Shown piece after piece: positions 8,605 through 18,047 of a DNA stretch of 64,000 nucleotides. The stretch covers positions 1 to 64,000 of the forward strand of contig JBARXY010000039.1 in the NCBI GenBank assembly GCA_049647585.1, in the 5' to 3' direction. The DNA comes from JAGQSZ01 sp049647585. GTDB lineage: Bacteria; Actinomycetota; Acidimicrobiia; Acidimicrobiales; Microtrichaceae. The notes under the pieces were generated by a model. It had not been told where the DNA came from. It made no database searches and saw only the letters and a program-made list of their open reading frames with translations. Within the stretch, counting starts at the first letter, position 1; each line of letters begins with the position of its first letter. The position numbers and the translations under genes are program-made.

Positions 8605-9335
8605 GGTCGACCCTCCGCTGCACTCGGAGCCGACACCGAAGTTGTCGGAGCTGTTCCATCGGGTTGAACGGCGACTGCGCCTTCGCTGTTCGAACGAGAG
8701 GGACCGTAACCCAAGGGAACAAGTAACTCCCGGATTCGCCGGCGGGCGCGGTGCAGGCGACTCATCACCGTACCGAGTGGAACTTCGAGCAGGTCGGCCG
8801 CTTCCTGATAAGTGAGTCCGTCCACATCGACCAGCTCGATCACTCGTCGGAAGTTCTCGGGAAGCTCTGCGAGCGAGGCCGTCACTGCAGCATCGAACTC
8901 ACGGTCCTCGGCGTAACGTTCGACGTCGTCCGGCTCGGTGGCCGGGCCTCGCTCCTCGGCGATGTTCGGATCAGAGAGAAGCTCCGGACGACGACGCCTG
9001 TGGCGGTTGCGTTCGGTGTTGCGCACAATGGTCAGCAGCCAGGCCCGCGGATAGCGGCCGTCGAAGGTGTGTATCGCCCGGTAGGCACGGAGCAGGCTCT
9101 CCTGAACCAGGTCTTCGGCGTCCGCCCGGTTACGGGTCAAGGACATGGCCACCCGCCACATCACATCAACCTCGGGAAGGACCAGTCTGGTGAAGATCTG
9201 GTCTCCGGTCTCGTCATCAGCGATCGGCTTCACATCCGACACAGGTGGAGTGGCTACGGCGGTGGTCACATCTGTAGCAACTCGGTCAGTGACGTGGGGA
9301 TTCCCGGTCGTTCCATCGGGATCTGGCGAGGTCAT
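8601..9335 (-). CDS. sigR: ECF sigma factor, SigR/SigH-like (thiol-oxidative stress)
   Basis: 244 aa. Region 2 (WRVAMSLTRNRADAEDLVQ, FDGRYPRAWLLTIVRN) and region 4 (LAELPENFRRVIELVDVDGL, then a helix-turn-helix with GTVMSRLHRARRRIRE) are clear and match SigR/SigH. Partnered with the RsrA-like gene, it should direct thiol-homeostasis genes. The ATG at 9335 follows a non-homologous 63-codon upstream extension that I reject. A Pro/Ser/Thr-rich tail after region 4 is longer than usual. I looked for a GGAAT/GTT SigR promoter just upstream and did not find a convincing one, so autoregulation is not supported here. Confidence 0.9.
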   Translation of the reverse strand: MTSPDPDGTTGNPHVTDRVATDVTTAVATPPVSDVKPIADDETGDQIFTRLVLPEVDVMWRVAMSLTRNRADAEDLVQESLLRAYRAIHTFDGRYPRAWLLTIVRNTERNRHRRRRPELLSDPNIAEERGPATEPDDVERYAEDREFDAAVTASLAELPENFRRVIELVDVDGLTYQEAADLLEVPLGTVMSRLHRARRRIRELLVPLGYGPSRSNSEGAVAVQPDGTAPTTSVSAPSAAEGRP

Positions 9336-9391
9336 CAGCAACAACGCTACTAGGCGGTGGTGACGATGGAATTGTGAGTCGCGTGAGCGTC

Positions 9392-10045
9392 TCAGGAGCC
9401 GTCGGAGGAGGACCCCTGACGGCCGAACCGCGCCAGACGTTCGTTGAGGCCGAGCCTTACCGTCGGCCACTCGGAGTCGAGGATCGAGAACACCACGGTG
9501 TCCCGGCGGGTTCCGTCGCGCCACAGGTCGTTGTTGCGTAGGACGCCGTCCTGCTTGGCACCGAGCCCCTCGATCGCGCGCCGCGAGCGTCGGTTGTGCC
9601 AGTGGGTCCTGAACTCGACCGCTATGCAGTCAAGGGTCTCGAAGGCGTGCCTCATCAGGAGCAGCTTCGACTCCGGGTTGACGGCGGTGCCGTGACAACT
9701 CGCTGCGATCCAGGTCGAGCCGATCTCCAGTCGTCGGGTATCCGGACGGATGTTCAGGAATGTCGTCATACCGACCGGACGAGCATCCTCGTTGCGGATG
9801 ATGACCCACGGAACCTTGGCACCATCGGCGTGCTGGCTAAGTCGATCCGCTATGTCGCGGTCCATCCCCTCCGGCGAAGGCAGACGCGTGTACCAGACCT
9901 TGTACAGATCGTCCTCCGCCACCGCTTCGGCAAGAGCCTCCGAGTGCTCCATGGCGAGGGGCAGCAAAGTCACAATGTCACCTGACAAGGTCGGCACAGC
10001 CAGAAAGCTGTCTGGGTCGCCGGCGCCGTCCTGGGAGTCGTTCAC
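9392..10045 (-). CDS. GNAT N-acetyltransferase, RimJ/RimL-like
   Basis: 217 aa. It matches the RimL-type acetyltransferase group: LVTLLPLAMEHSEALAEA-like N-terminus, central PVGMTTFLNIRPDTRRLEIGSTW, and FRTHWHNRRSRRAIEGLGAK, the acetyl-CoA-binding segment with the N-x-RSRRAI helix. It probably acetylates an amine or protein N-terminus; target unknown. It is divergent from the aldehyde dehydrogenase gene, with a 97-bp shared promoter region holding a palindromic operator candidate. Confidence 0.85.
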   Translation of the reverse strand: MNDSQDGAGDPDSFLAVPTLSGDIVTLLPLAMEHSEALAEAVAEDDLYKVWYTRLPSPEGMDRDIADRLSQHADGAKVPWVIIRNEDARPVGMTTFLNIRPDTRRLEIGSTWIAASCHGTAVNPESKLLLMRHAFETLDCIAVEFRTHWHNRRSRRAIEGLGAKQDGVLRNNDLWRDGTRRDTVVFSILDSEWPTVRLGLNERLARFGRQGSSSDGS

Positions 10046-10058
10046 GTCATGAGATTAT

Positions 10059-10073
10059 CTGACGCCCCGTCAG
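10059..10073. promoter_or_regulatory. Palindromic operator candidate CTGAC-N5-GTCAG
   Basis: CTGACGCCCCGTCAG is a 15-bp palindrome with 6-bp arms and a 3-base centre, in the divergent promoter region between the GNAT gene and the aldehyde dehydrogenase. The same CTGAC-N5-GTCAG layout recurs at 33655-33669 before the acyl-CoA ligase. The size and symmetry suit a TetR-family dimer. Confidence 0.5.
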
Positions 10074-10142
10074 GTACGATCCGAATTAGCACAGCTCGCG
10101 TCTACTGCTCGCGATGAATTCAACTCTCCCAGGGGGACAGAA

Positions 10143-11603
<1,461 letters not shown>

Positions 11604-11618
11604 GACGAGTGTCGAGCG

Positions 11619-11648
11619 CCCGGTAGCTGACTCAGCTCAGCTACCGGG
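11619..11648. terminator. Bidirectional hairpin between convergent genes
   Basis: Perfect 12-bp stem CCCGGTAGCTGA (11619-11630) / TCAGCTACCGGG (11637-11648) with a 6-base loop. It sits between the convergent aldehyde dehydrogenase and SDR genes and includes the SDR stop codon (11637-11639). No T-tract is present, as often in high-GC genomes. Confidence 0.7.
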
Positions 11649-12503
11649 AACGACCCCGTCGACGGCCTCGTCGCCGAAGAACGCTCTGGCGGCCGGCTCG
11701 AAGTCCGGTCCCCGGCGCAGATGGTGTCCGCCGTCGACGGAGGTCGAGGTCCCGGTAACCCATGACGATTCGGGACCCAGTAGGAACCGCACGACCGACG
11801 CGATGTCGCCGACCTCACCGGCTCGTGACACGGGCATGTTCTCGAGGTAGCTCGACATCACCTGCTCGTCGTCCATGACCATGGACACCAGGTCCGTTGC
11901 GACGATTCCCGGACGCACCGAGTTGACCCTTACCCCTGCCCGACCGAGTTCGTCGGCGGTCTGTCGCACGAGCATGTCGATCGCTGCCTTGGACACACAG
12001 TACGGACCCATGAACGGATGGGTCACCGCCGCGGCGATGGATGAGATGGCGACCATCGAACCGCCACCGTGCCTGGCGATTGCAGCACCCGCATGTTTGA
12101 ACAATAGGAACGTTCCGGTCAGGTTGGTCCCGATGATGTCGTTCCACTCCTCCAACGGGGTGATGATGATTGGACCGAGTCCGCCCCGTCCGGCTGACGC
12201 AACGGCGAAGTCCAAACCGCCGGTCGCCCCGCTGGCCACTGCGACGGCTGCCTCGATCGCGGCTTCGTCAGTGGTGTCGGCAACTGCGTAACGGGCGGCG
12301 GGTAGCCCGGCGGCGCCCTGGGAGTTGAGAGTGTCGACGGCCTGGGACAGTCGTTCCTCGGTGCGACCGCTGATCGTTACAGCGCAACCGTCGTTGCGTA
12401 GACGCCGGGCGCACTCGAGCCCGATTCCACTGCCACCTCCGGTAATGAGCGCGGCGGTACCGGGCAGAATGGGTGCAGAATCAGAGTTGGTATTTGAGGC
12501 CAT
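11637..12503 (-). CDS. Short-chain dehydrogenase/reductase
   Basis: 288 aa, classical SDR. NAD(P) motif TGGGSGIG (residues 21-28), the Asn of GTNLTG, Ser154/155 (AISSIAA) and the catalytic Tyr168-x3-Lys172 (YCVSKAA) are all present, with the usual C-terminal VTGTSTSVDGGHH. The residue after the second beta strand is in a GRTEE context, which favours NADPH. Substrate unknown; neighbouring lipid-type enzymes suggest hydroxy- or ketoacyl chemistry. The gene is divergent from the yccF-type gene and converges on the aldehyde dehydrogenase with a shared terminator. Confidence 0.9.
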   Translation of the reverse strand: MASNTNSDSAPILPGTAALITGGGSGIGLECARRLRNDGCAVTISGRTEERLSQAVDTLNSQGAAGLPAARYAVADTTDEAAIEAAVAVASGATGGLDFAVASAGRGGLGPIIITPLEEWNDIIGTNLTGTFLLFKHAGAAIARHGGGSMVAISSIAAAVTHPFMGPYCVSKAAIDMLVRQTADELGRAGVRVNSVRPGIVATDLVSMVMDDEQVMSSYLENMPVSRAGEVGDIASVVRFLLGPESSWVTGTSTSVDGGHHLRRGPDFEPAARAFFGDEAVDGVVPGS

Positions 12504-12557
12504 CGCAGCAAGCTAGTTCGCGGGTACCGTGGCAGTTCGACACTTCCTGGAGGCAAC

Positions 12558-12971
12558 GTGAAGACCATCGGAAACACACTCTGGTTCGTTCTCTGCGGGG
12601 TTTGGCTCGGCCTGGCATATGTCGTCGCTGGAGTCGCGTCCTGCCTGACGGTCATAGGCATCCCCTTCGGGTTTCAATCGTTCAAACTCGCGAGCTACGT
12701 GATGTGGCCGTTCGGCCGCGAATTCGTCGAGGCCTCGGGCCGAAAATTGTCGCGGGGCATCCTGAACGTCATCTGGATCGTCATAGGTGGAGTTTGGCTG
12801 GCGCTGGGCCATCTGCTCCTCGGAATCCTCCTGTGCGTCACGATCATCGGTATTCCATTCGGACTGAAGAACTTTTCGATGGCCAAGCTCGCCCTGTTCC
12901 CGTTCGACTACTCGGTTCAGGTCAAGGGTGACCCTGGCCCGAACGAGGCACCTCTTTCATCCGAGGACTGA
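12558..12971 (+). CDS. YccF domain inner-membrane protein
   Basis: 137 aa with two tandem YccF (DUF307) repeats, each pairing FVLCGVWLGLAYVVAGV-type and LTVIGIPFGFQSFKLA-type segments. The second copy reads WIVIGGVWLALGHLLLG and VTIIGIPFGLKNFSMAKL. About four hydrophobic segments are expected. No biochemical function is known for the family. It starts at GTG (12558) with CTGGAGG upstream. Its last 55 bases overlap the convergent MFS gene. Confidence 0.9.
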   Translation: MKTIGNTLWFVLCGVWLGLAYVVAGVASCLTVIGIPFGFQSFKLASYVMWPFGREFVEASGRKLSRGILNVIWIVIGGVWLALGHLLLGILLCVTIIGIPFGLKNFSMAKLALFPFDYSVQVKGDPGPNEAPLSSED

Positions 12972-14533
12972 GACTCGGCAACCCACTCCCCCAGTTGCAT
13001 GTCAAGGTCCTTCTGGCTCGCCCGGGATGGCAGGAACAGCAGAGCTATCAGGACCCCCACGACTGCCATGGCGGCGGCCAAGAGGTAGCCGCGGTGCATG
13101 GCATCCACGAACGCCTGGTTCGCCGTTCGCATCAACTCCTGACCCAGGCTCGCCGGCGCCCTCGGGTCAGCCGCGACCTGCGCCGCACCGCCCAATGAAC
13201 TCCTTGCGGCATCAATGGCCTGATCCGGTGCGCCCAGCTTCGAGAGGAAATGGGCCACTTTGTCGCCGTACATCGAGGCCATGATGCTGCCGATCACGGC
13301 TACGCCCAGCGCACCGCCCACCTGCCGGGTGGTGTCGTTCACCGCCGAGCCGACACCTGCTTTGGCGAGGGGCAGGGAGCCCATCACCGAGTCTGTGGCC
13401 GGCGCCATGGTCATTCCCATTCCCGCTGCCACCAGCATTAGTCGCCACACGATCGATCCGTAACTGCTCGTGACGGTGAAGTCGGACATCGTGACCAATC
13501 CCGCCGCCACCAGAGCCATACCTGTCGCAACCGTGATCTTGGTCCCGATCCACCTGACGAACACGGCGCTGAGAGGGGCGAAGAGCATCAACGACCCGGC
13601 GAATGGCAACATCCGAATGCCGGTGCCGAACGGCGAGTAGCCGAGGACGAACTGGAAGTACTGGGTCAGGAGGAAGATCGATCCGAACATCGCGAAGAAG
13701 ATCACTGCGATCGATCCGCTCGCTGCACTGAAGCGTGGGTTCCTGAAGAAACTCACGTCGAGCATCGGATGGTCGGTGTGACGCTCCCAGAGCACGAACG
13801 CCACCGATATGACCACACCCGCTCCCAGCGAGAGGAGGATCTTGGTCGATGCCCATCCGTCCCCGGGAGCTTCGATGATTGCGAATAGCAACAGTGTGAG
13901 GCCCGCGACGGAAAGAACGGCACCAACGGCGTCAACGCGTGGTGCTCGGGGATCCTTGGAGTTCGGGATCAACAAGAACCCTGTGACCAGGCCGAAGATC
14001 ACGATCGGTACGTTCACCAGAAATACGGATCCGAAGTAGAAGTGCTCTACGAGGAACCCTCCGGCGAGGGGACCGAGGGCCGCACCCAGGCCGGCGACCC
14101 CGGCCCAGACACCAATCGCCTGACCACGTTCCTCGGGAGGGAACACATTGGTGATGATCGACAGCGTCGCCGGCATGATCACCGCGCCACCGACACCCAT
14201 CACGGTCCGCGTGACGATCAGATGATCCGCCGAACCGACGAGCGCCGAAGCAACCGAACCCAGACCGAATATCACAAAACCGATCTGGAGCGCCGGTCTG
14301 CGCCCGAAGCGGTCCCCCAATGACCCGGCTGTCAACAGAAGTCCGGCGAAGGACAGCGTGTAGGCGTCGATGATCCATTGGATCTGACTGTTTGTAGCGT
14401 CAAGTTCCTTGATGATCGTAGGAATCGCGACGTTGAGGATCGAATTATCCAGGACGATTATCAACAGGCTGAAGCAGAGAACGGCGAGAATCCACCACCT
14501 GCGCTCGAAAGCTTGTTGCTCGACGCGGCTCAT
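12917..14533 (-). CDS. MFS multidrug exporter, DHA2 (14-TM) family
   Basis: 538 aa with about 14 hydrophobic helices. Motif A (GSLGDRFGRRPALQIG) follows helix 2, the DHA2 opening VLDNSILNVAIPTI is in helix 1, and motif C-like (GVWAGVAGLGAALGPLAGG) is in helix 5. It would expel hydrophobic drugs or toxins with proton antiport. No regulator is adjacent. It is a clear paralogue of the exporter at 42668-44344. The ATG at 14533 gives a normal N-terminus. Confidence 0.93.
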   Translation of the reverse strand: MSRVEQQAFERRWWILAVLCFSLLIIVLDNSILNVAIPTIIKELDATNSQIQWIIDAYTLSFAGLLLTAGSLGDRFGRRPALQIGFVIFGLGSVASALVGSADHLIVTRTVMGVGGAVIMPATLSIITNVFPPEERGQAIGVWAGVAGLGAALGPLAGGFLVEHFYFGSVFLVNVPIVIFGLVTGFLLIPNSKDPRAPRVDAVGAVLSVAGLTLLLFAIIEAPGDGWASTKILLSLGAGVVISVAFVLWERHTDHPMLDVSFFRNPRFSAASGSIAVIFFAMFGSIFLLTQYFQFVLGYSPFGTGIRMLPFAGSLMLFAPLSAVFVRWIGTKITVATGMALVAAGLVTMSDFTVTSSYGSIVWRLMLVAAGMGMTMAPATDSVMGSLPLAKAGVGSAVNDTTRQVGGALGVAVIGSIMASMYGDKVAHFLSKLGAPDQAIDAARSSLGGAAQVAADPRAPASLGQELMRTANQAFVDAMHRGYLLAAAMAVVGVLIALLFLPSRASQKDLDMQLGEWVAESQSSDERGASFGPGSPLT

Positions 14534-14590
14534 CGGTCATTCACGTTCATGGATCATCAGTACCCATCGGCAACCCGGTCAATGCGCGAG

Positions 14591-14616
14591 AAAGGGAGCC
14601 CCGAGGGGCTCCCTTT
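14591..14616. terminator. Strong hairpin terminator
   Basis: AAAGGGAGCCCC (14591-14602) pairs perfectly with GGGGCTCCCTTT (14605-14616). The A-rich/T-rich ends make it work in either direction. It lies between the glycine-rich lipoprotein gene (ending at 14635) and the MFS gene start, and would end the former. Confidence 0.8.
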
Positions 14617-14634
14617 CAAGAATTGCACTACCGG

Positions 14635-16512
14635 TCAGGCAACAGCGCTGTTGATGACCGCTCCGGCGGCTCCGGCGTTGCCACCAGCTCCACCTGCTCC
14701 CCCAGTACCACCCGAGAAGCTGGGCGTACCAGCCGGGTTGCTCGTCGAGGTGCGGGACAGGCCGATGGCTGCGCCACCGCCTCCGCCTCCGCCGACACCC
14801 GAGCTGCCACCGGTTCCACCGACGCCACCGGTTCCACCGTTGCCGCTGCCTTCAAAGCCCGTTCCGCCGGCCCCACCAGCGCCACCGGGCTGGCCCGCTG
14901 CGCCAGCTCCACCGTTTCCACCGTTACCACCGGTCCCCAGGGTGACCTGGACTCCGATGAAAGTCGGTGAGGAGTTCACGAGACGGATAGCAACCGAGTC
15001 GGCCCCGGCAAAACCGCCCTGGCCACCCGCAGTTGCGCGGGCGCCACCGGCGCCACCGCCACCGCCGCCGGCACCAGCGTCGTCCTGGTTGCAGTCGTTA
15101 GCACCGCCACCGCCGCCGCCACCGCCGCCGGAGCCGTTGACTCCGAGTCCGCCGGTTCCGCCGTTTGCACCCGGGTTGCCGCCGCTACCAGCGGCGCCCG
15201 CGGATCCGGGCGCACCCGGTGATCCATTGGCTCCCTTCAGAAGATCCTGGCCGGCTCCTCCGTCACAGAAGAACGGGGTGCTGCTGTTGTTCGCCGGCCC
15301 TCCGGCGCCGCCGTTACCTCCGGCAGCCCCGGAACCCTTGGTTCCAAGGTTACCCGCCTGAGCGTCACAGTCGCTGCAGAAACCGGTCCAGCCGCACGAT
15401 CCGTCGACAACGCCGCCCTTACCGCCGGCGCCACCGTTGGAAGGACCAGAGGCACCGCCGCCACCAGCTCCTGCGGAGCTGGTATTGCAGATTCCACCCG
15501 GCTCAAAGCCGTTGGCACCGGTGTTGCCGGTATTTGCCGCGCCGGTCCAGCCGCCTATACCGGCAGATCCACCGGCTCCCTGTCCGCCGGTACCGCCGAT
15601 CACCTTGAGCGAGTCAAGCTGCAGCGCCGATGTCGAGTTGTTTACGTAGACCGTGTAGCTGGTCTGGCCCGCTGTGGCGTTTCCGCCCTTGAAAGTCAGG
15701 TCGGCGATCCTGGTTGCAGTGCTGATACCCGAGGCGACGAGCGCAACAGGTCCACCAACAGAAGCGTCGAATGCCGAATTGACGGTTGCGGTGGTTGCCC
15801 CGGTTGCCGTGAGCCCACGCTGCCAGTTCTGTCCGTATCCGCCGATGACGTCAACCCCGTTGACCGCATTGAACTTCGAGTAGGTCCCGCCTGCAACGTA
15901 GACCTCGGTAGTACCGATCGCCGAAGTACGGCTGATGCCCTGGGCGATGGTTGCACAGGGTGAGGCAATGACTCCGCAGGTACCGCTGTCGGCCCCGGAG
16001 TTCGAAACGAAGACTGCGTTGACAGTTCCGTCGATGCCGTCACAGTTGGAATCGATGCCGTCACCGGCAGCATCGGCCGCTCCCGGGTTGATCGAGGCGT
16101 CCGCGTCGTTACAGTCCGCCGGGGCGAAGTAGCCGTCGCCGTCACCATCGCCGTTTGCAGTAATCGTGATGGTCTTGGACCCGGTCATGCCCAGGTTGTC
16201 CGTGACGGTCAAGACCGCATTGAAGGTCCCCGCCGCTGTATAGGTGTTCGAGACGACGGCGCCACTTCCGGTTGCTCCGTTACCGAAGTCCCAGTCGTAG
16301 GTCAGCGGCTGACCTTCTGGGTCGGTCGAGGCGGAGCCATCGAAGTTCACCGTCAGCGGGACGTTTCCGCTGGTCACATCAGCAATTGCAGATGCAATGG
16401 GTGCAGCATTTGCCGGCCCACCCCCGCCTTCGACGGGAGGGTTACATGCCCCCGCCACCAAGGCAATAAAGCCAAAGAGTACGACGGGAATAGCCCGTCT
16501 CGCCCTGTTCAT
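14635..16512 (-). CDS. PKD lipoprotein with MopE-like motif and long glycine-rich tail
   Basis: 625 aa. A signal peptide ends at a lipobox (VAGAC, Cys22). One PKD domain follows (residues ~36-112; WDFGNG core), then a MopE-like calcium or metal motif (DGDGYFAPADCNDADASINPG, ~120-155). A segment (VSNSGADSGTCGVIASPCATI) resembles the start of DUF1565/pectate-lyase-like beta-helices. The last ~270 residues are Gly/Ala-rich with GGAGG-type repeats, interrupted by a few Cys-containing stretches, reminiscent of PE_PGRS tails. Likely a surface-displayed matrix protein. The opposite strand is Pro-rich in translation only because of this bias. Confidence 0.85.
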   Translation of the reverse strand: MNRARRAIPVVLFGFIALVAGACNPPVEGGGGPANAAPIASAIADVTSGNVPLTVNFDGSASTDPEGQPLTYDWDFGNGATGSGAVVSNTYTAAGTFNAVLTVTDNLGMTGSKTITITANGDGDGDGYFAPADCNDADASINPGAADAAGDGIDSNCDGIDGTVNAVFVSNSGADSGTCGVIASPCATIAQGISRTSAIGTTEVYVAGGTYSKFNAVNGVDVIGGYGQNWQRGLTATGATTATVNSAFDASVGGPVALVASGISTATRIADLTFKGGNATAGQTSYTVYVNNSTSALQLDSLKVIGGTGGQGAGGSAGIGGWTGAANTGNTGANGFEPGGICNTSSAGAGGGGASGPSNGGAGGKGGVVDGSCGWTGFCSDCDAQAGNLGTKGSGAAGGNGGAGGPANNSSTPFFCDGGAGQDLLKGANGSPGAPGSAGAAGSGGNPGANGGTGGLGVNGSGGGGGGGGGANDCNQDDAGAGGGGGGAGGARATAGGQGGFAGADSVAIRLVNSSPTFIGVQVTLGTGGNGGNGGAGAAGQPGGAGGAGGTGFEGSGNGGTGGVGGTGGSSGVGGGGGGGAAIGLSRTSTSNPAGTPSFSGGTGGAGGAGGNAGAAGAVINSAVA

Positions 16513-16551
16513 AATGATCTCCCCTGCTATTCGCCGTTCGCCGGTTACATT

Positions 16552-16590
16552 GTTGACTCAAATCTGAACGAGAGTCAACGTTCAGATTTG
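16552..16590 (-). promoter_or_regulatory. Two mutually exclusive hairpins within the shared PKD-gene motif
   Basis: Hairpin one pairs GTTGACTC (16552-16559) with GAGTCAAC (16572-16579). Hairpin two pairs CAAATCTGAACG (16559-16570) with CGTTCAGATTTG (16579-16590), a perfect 12-bp stem. They share bases, so only one can form. The region lies between the surE-like stop and the start of the PKD lipoprotein. It contains the 18-bp motif (16561-16578) also found at 6340-6357. It could be the surE terminator, a PKD-gene operator, or both. Confidence 0.5.
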
Positions 16591-16607
16591 GCTGCGGGCA
16601 GTTCAGC

Positions 16608-17480
16608 TCAGGCCGCGGGTGGAAGTGCGGTGGCTTCGGAAACCGTGACGAACCCGTTGTTGAACGAGGTGATGTCGTCAGGTGCAGCGGGCATCGTCGA
16701 TTTGCAGTTCTGGTCGGCGCTCAAGGCTCCCTCGGCGGTACCCGCCATCGTCACCTCGACCACTCCGCGGAGTTCGCCGCCGCTGTTACAGGACGGGATG
16801 TTCATGTTCTCGAGGAGGGGCGAATCTCCGGCCAGCTTGCCGTCGAGGATGTCGGCCCGATGTTCCTTGACCCACTCGACAACGTAGGTGGCAGCAAGCG
16901 CATAGTCCGCTGTGTCCCGGTCGCCGGTCGCCTGAATTCCCATGCTTGAGGCCAGCGCTGGTATGCCGTGGGCCACTGCCGCCCGGGCGGCTCCCAGGGT
17001 GCCCGAGACCCTGTTACCGATTTCTCCCAGGTTCTGCCCCTGATTGATTCCTGTGAGGACGAGGTCCGGCTTCACGTCAATCCCGCCGTTGAGGGCCCAG
17101 TTGACGGAATCCGCAGGAGTGCCCGCAACTGCATGGGCCGGATAGCCACTCATCGTCTTTTCGTCGGTGACGGTCAAGTCCCCGTCGGTGACAGTCGAAC
17201 CCTTTCCACTCTGCTGGGTTGCAGGTGCCGCCACGACCACTTCGGTGTCGGGTAGTGCAACCACCGCTTGGACCAGAGCATCGATGCCCGGAGCAGAAAA
17301 TCCATCATCGTTCGAAACGAGAATCGTCAGCTTCTCCGGCGGGGCCGTAGTCGACGCAGTAGTCGACACTGACGTCGAGCTGCTGCCTGCGGCATTGTCG
17401 TCTGAGCCGCTGCAGGCAGCAGCTCCTAGAGTCATCATTGCTACTGCAACGATCAGAGACAGAACTCTGGTGGTCTTCAT
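16608..17480 (-). CDS. SurE-like nucleotidase, exported as a lipoprotein
   Basis: 290 aa. A signal peptide with lipobox (GAAAC, Cys23) and a Ser/Thr linker precede a full SurE domain. SurE proteins are metal-dependent 5'/3'-nucleotidases and polyphosphatases. Motifs: ILVSNDDGFSAPGI with the metal-binding Asp58-Asp59, VAAPATQQSGKGSTVT, GTPADSVNWAL, and VLTGINQGQNLGEIGNRVSGT. SurE is normally cytoplasmic and begins directly at the NDDG strand, so surface anchoring is unusual and suggests scavenging of phosphate from nucleotides. The ATG at 17480 was chosen because it opens the signal peptide; a longer upstream reading frame has no homology. Confidence 0.88.
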   Translation of the reverse strand: MKTTRVLSLIVAVAMMTLGAAACSGSDDNAAGSSSTSVSTTASTTAPPEKLTILVSNDDGFSAPGIDALVQAVVALPDTEVVVAAPATQQSGKGSTVTDGDLTVTDEKTMSGYPAHAVAGTPADSVNWALNGGIDVKPDLVLTGINQGQNLGEIGNRVSGTLGAARAAVAHGIPALASSMGIQATGDRDTADYALAATYVVEWVKEHRADILDGKLAGDSPLLENMNIPSCNSGGELRGVVEVTMAGTAEGALSADQNCKSTMPAAPDDITSFNNGFVTVSEATALPPAA

Positions 17481-17623
17481 CGTCAATCCCCCCCGAATCG
17501 GCCCGCCAGTCGCACCGACGCCGCGAAAGCCTAGATCAGGGCGACTACGGTGAACGGCCAAGCGTTGACCCGGTATTGGTGTGGCCAGCGCAGTAGACAC
17601 TCGACCGAGCAGTAGGAGACACG

Positions 17624-17947
17624 ATGAGCAACCCCCGCCGACCGAGCCTGGCATGGAGACTGTTCGTGATCGCGGGGATCGGCACCTCGGCCGCAGTCGC
17701 CTTCAACGACGAGGCCTGGGAAAAGTGGAAGGGTGTCGCCGGCGACACGATTCCCCGCGACACCATGCGATCCCTCGCCGTGGGCACTGTCGGACTGCAC
17801 GTCGCCGAGGCGGGCGGAGCCTACTTCGCTGCTCGCAGGGCCAAGTTGGAGAGCCCTCGGAAGTGGGCATTCTCAGCCCTGCTGTGGGGATTCCCTGTTC
17901 ACCGTCGCCTGTCGAAGCACCGTCGGTCACTCAAAGCGTCCAGCTGA
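17624..17947 (+). CDS. Small membrane protein, DUF4499/TMEM254-like
   Basis: 107 aa. One hydrophobic N-terminal helix (AWRLFVIAGIGTSAAVAF) and a middle helix with the GLHVAEAGGAYFAARR motif, then a third weak segment (WAFSALLWGFPV) and a basic tail. The GLHV-E-A motif recalls the DUF4499 family of small membrane proteins; function unknown. It is divergent from the surE-like gene. Its 3' end is followed 25 bases later by the 15-bp tandem array. Confidence 0.55.
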   Translation: MSNPRRPSLAWRLFVIAGIGTSAAVAFNDEAWEKWKGVAGDTIPRDTMRSLAVGTVGLHVAEAGGAYFAARRAKLESPRKWAFSALLWGFPVHRRLSKHRRSLKASS

Positions 17948-17972
17948 CAAACGCCGATCATCGATTGAGGGC

Positions 17973-18047
17973 GAGCGCACCGGCGGCGAGTCAACCGGTG
18001 GCGAGTCAACCGGCGGCGAGCGGAGCGGTGGCGAGCGCACCGGCTAC
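17973..18047. repeat. 15-bp tandem repeat, five units
   Basis: Five 15-base units based on GAGTCAACCGGCGGC (17973-17987, 17988-18002, 18003-18017, 18018-18032, 18033-18047), alternating GAGCGCACC and GAGTCAACC variants. The array abuts the stop codon of the truncated thioesterase at 18044 and occupies the space where the rest of that domain would be coded. Confidence 0.9.

Noticed and set aside
9336..9524. Upstream 63-codon extension of the SigR-like factor
   Set aside because: Arg-rich sequence without homology; region 2 and the conserved tail fit the ATG at 9335.
14378..15361. Long Pro-rich open frame on the + strand opposite the glycine-rich lipoprotein
   Set aside because: Pro-rich translation is the mirror of GGN codons; no start signal or family match.
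17973..18047. CRISPR-like array
   Set aside because: Units are contiguous 15-mers with no spacers and no cas genes nearby. The same applies to 31461-31560.
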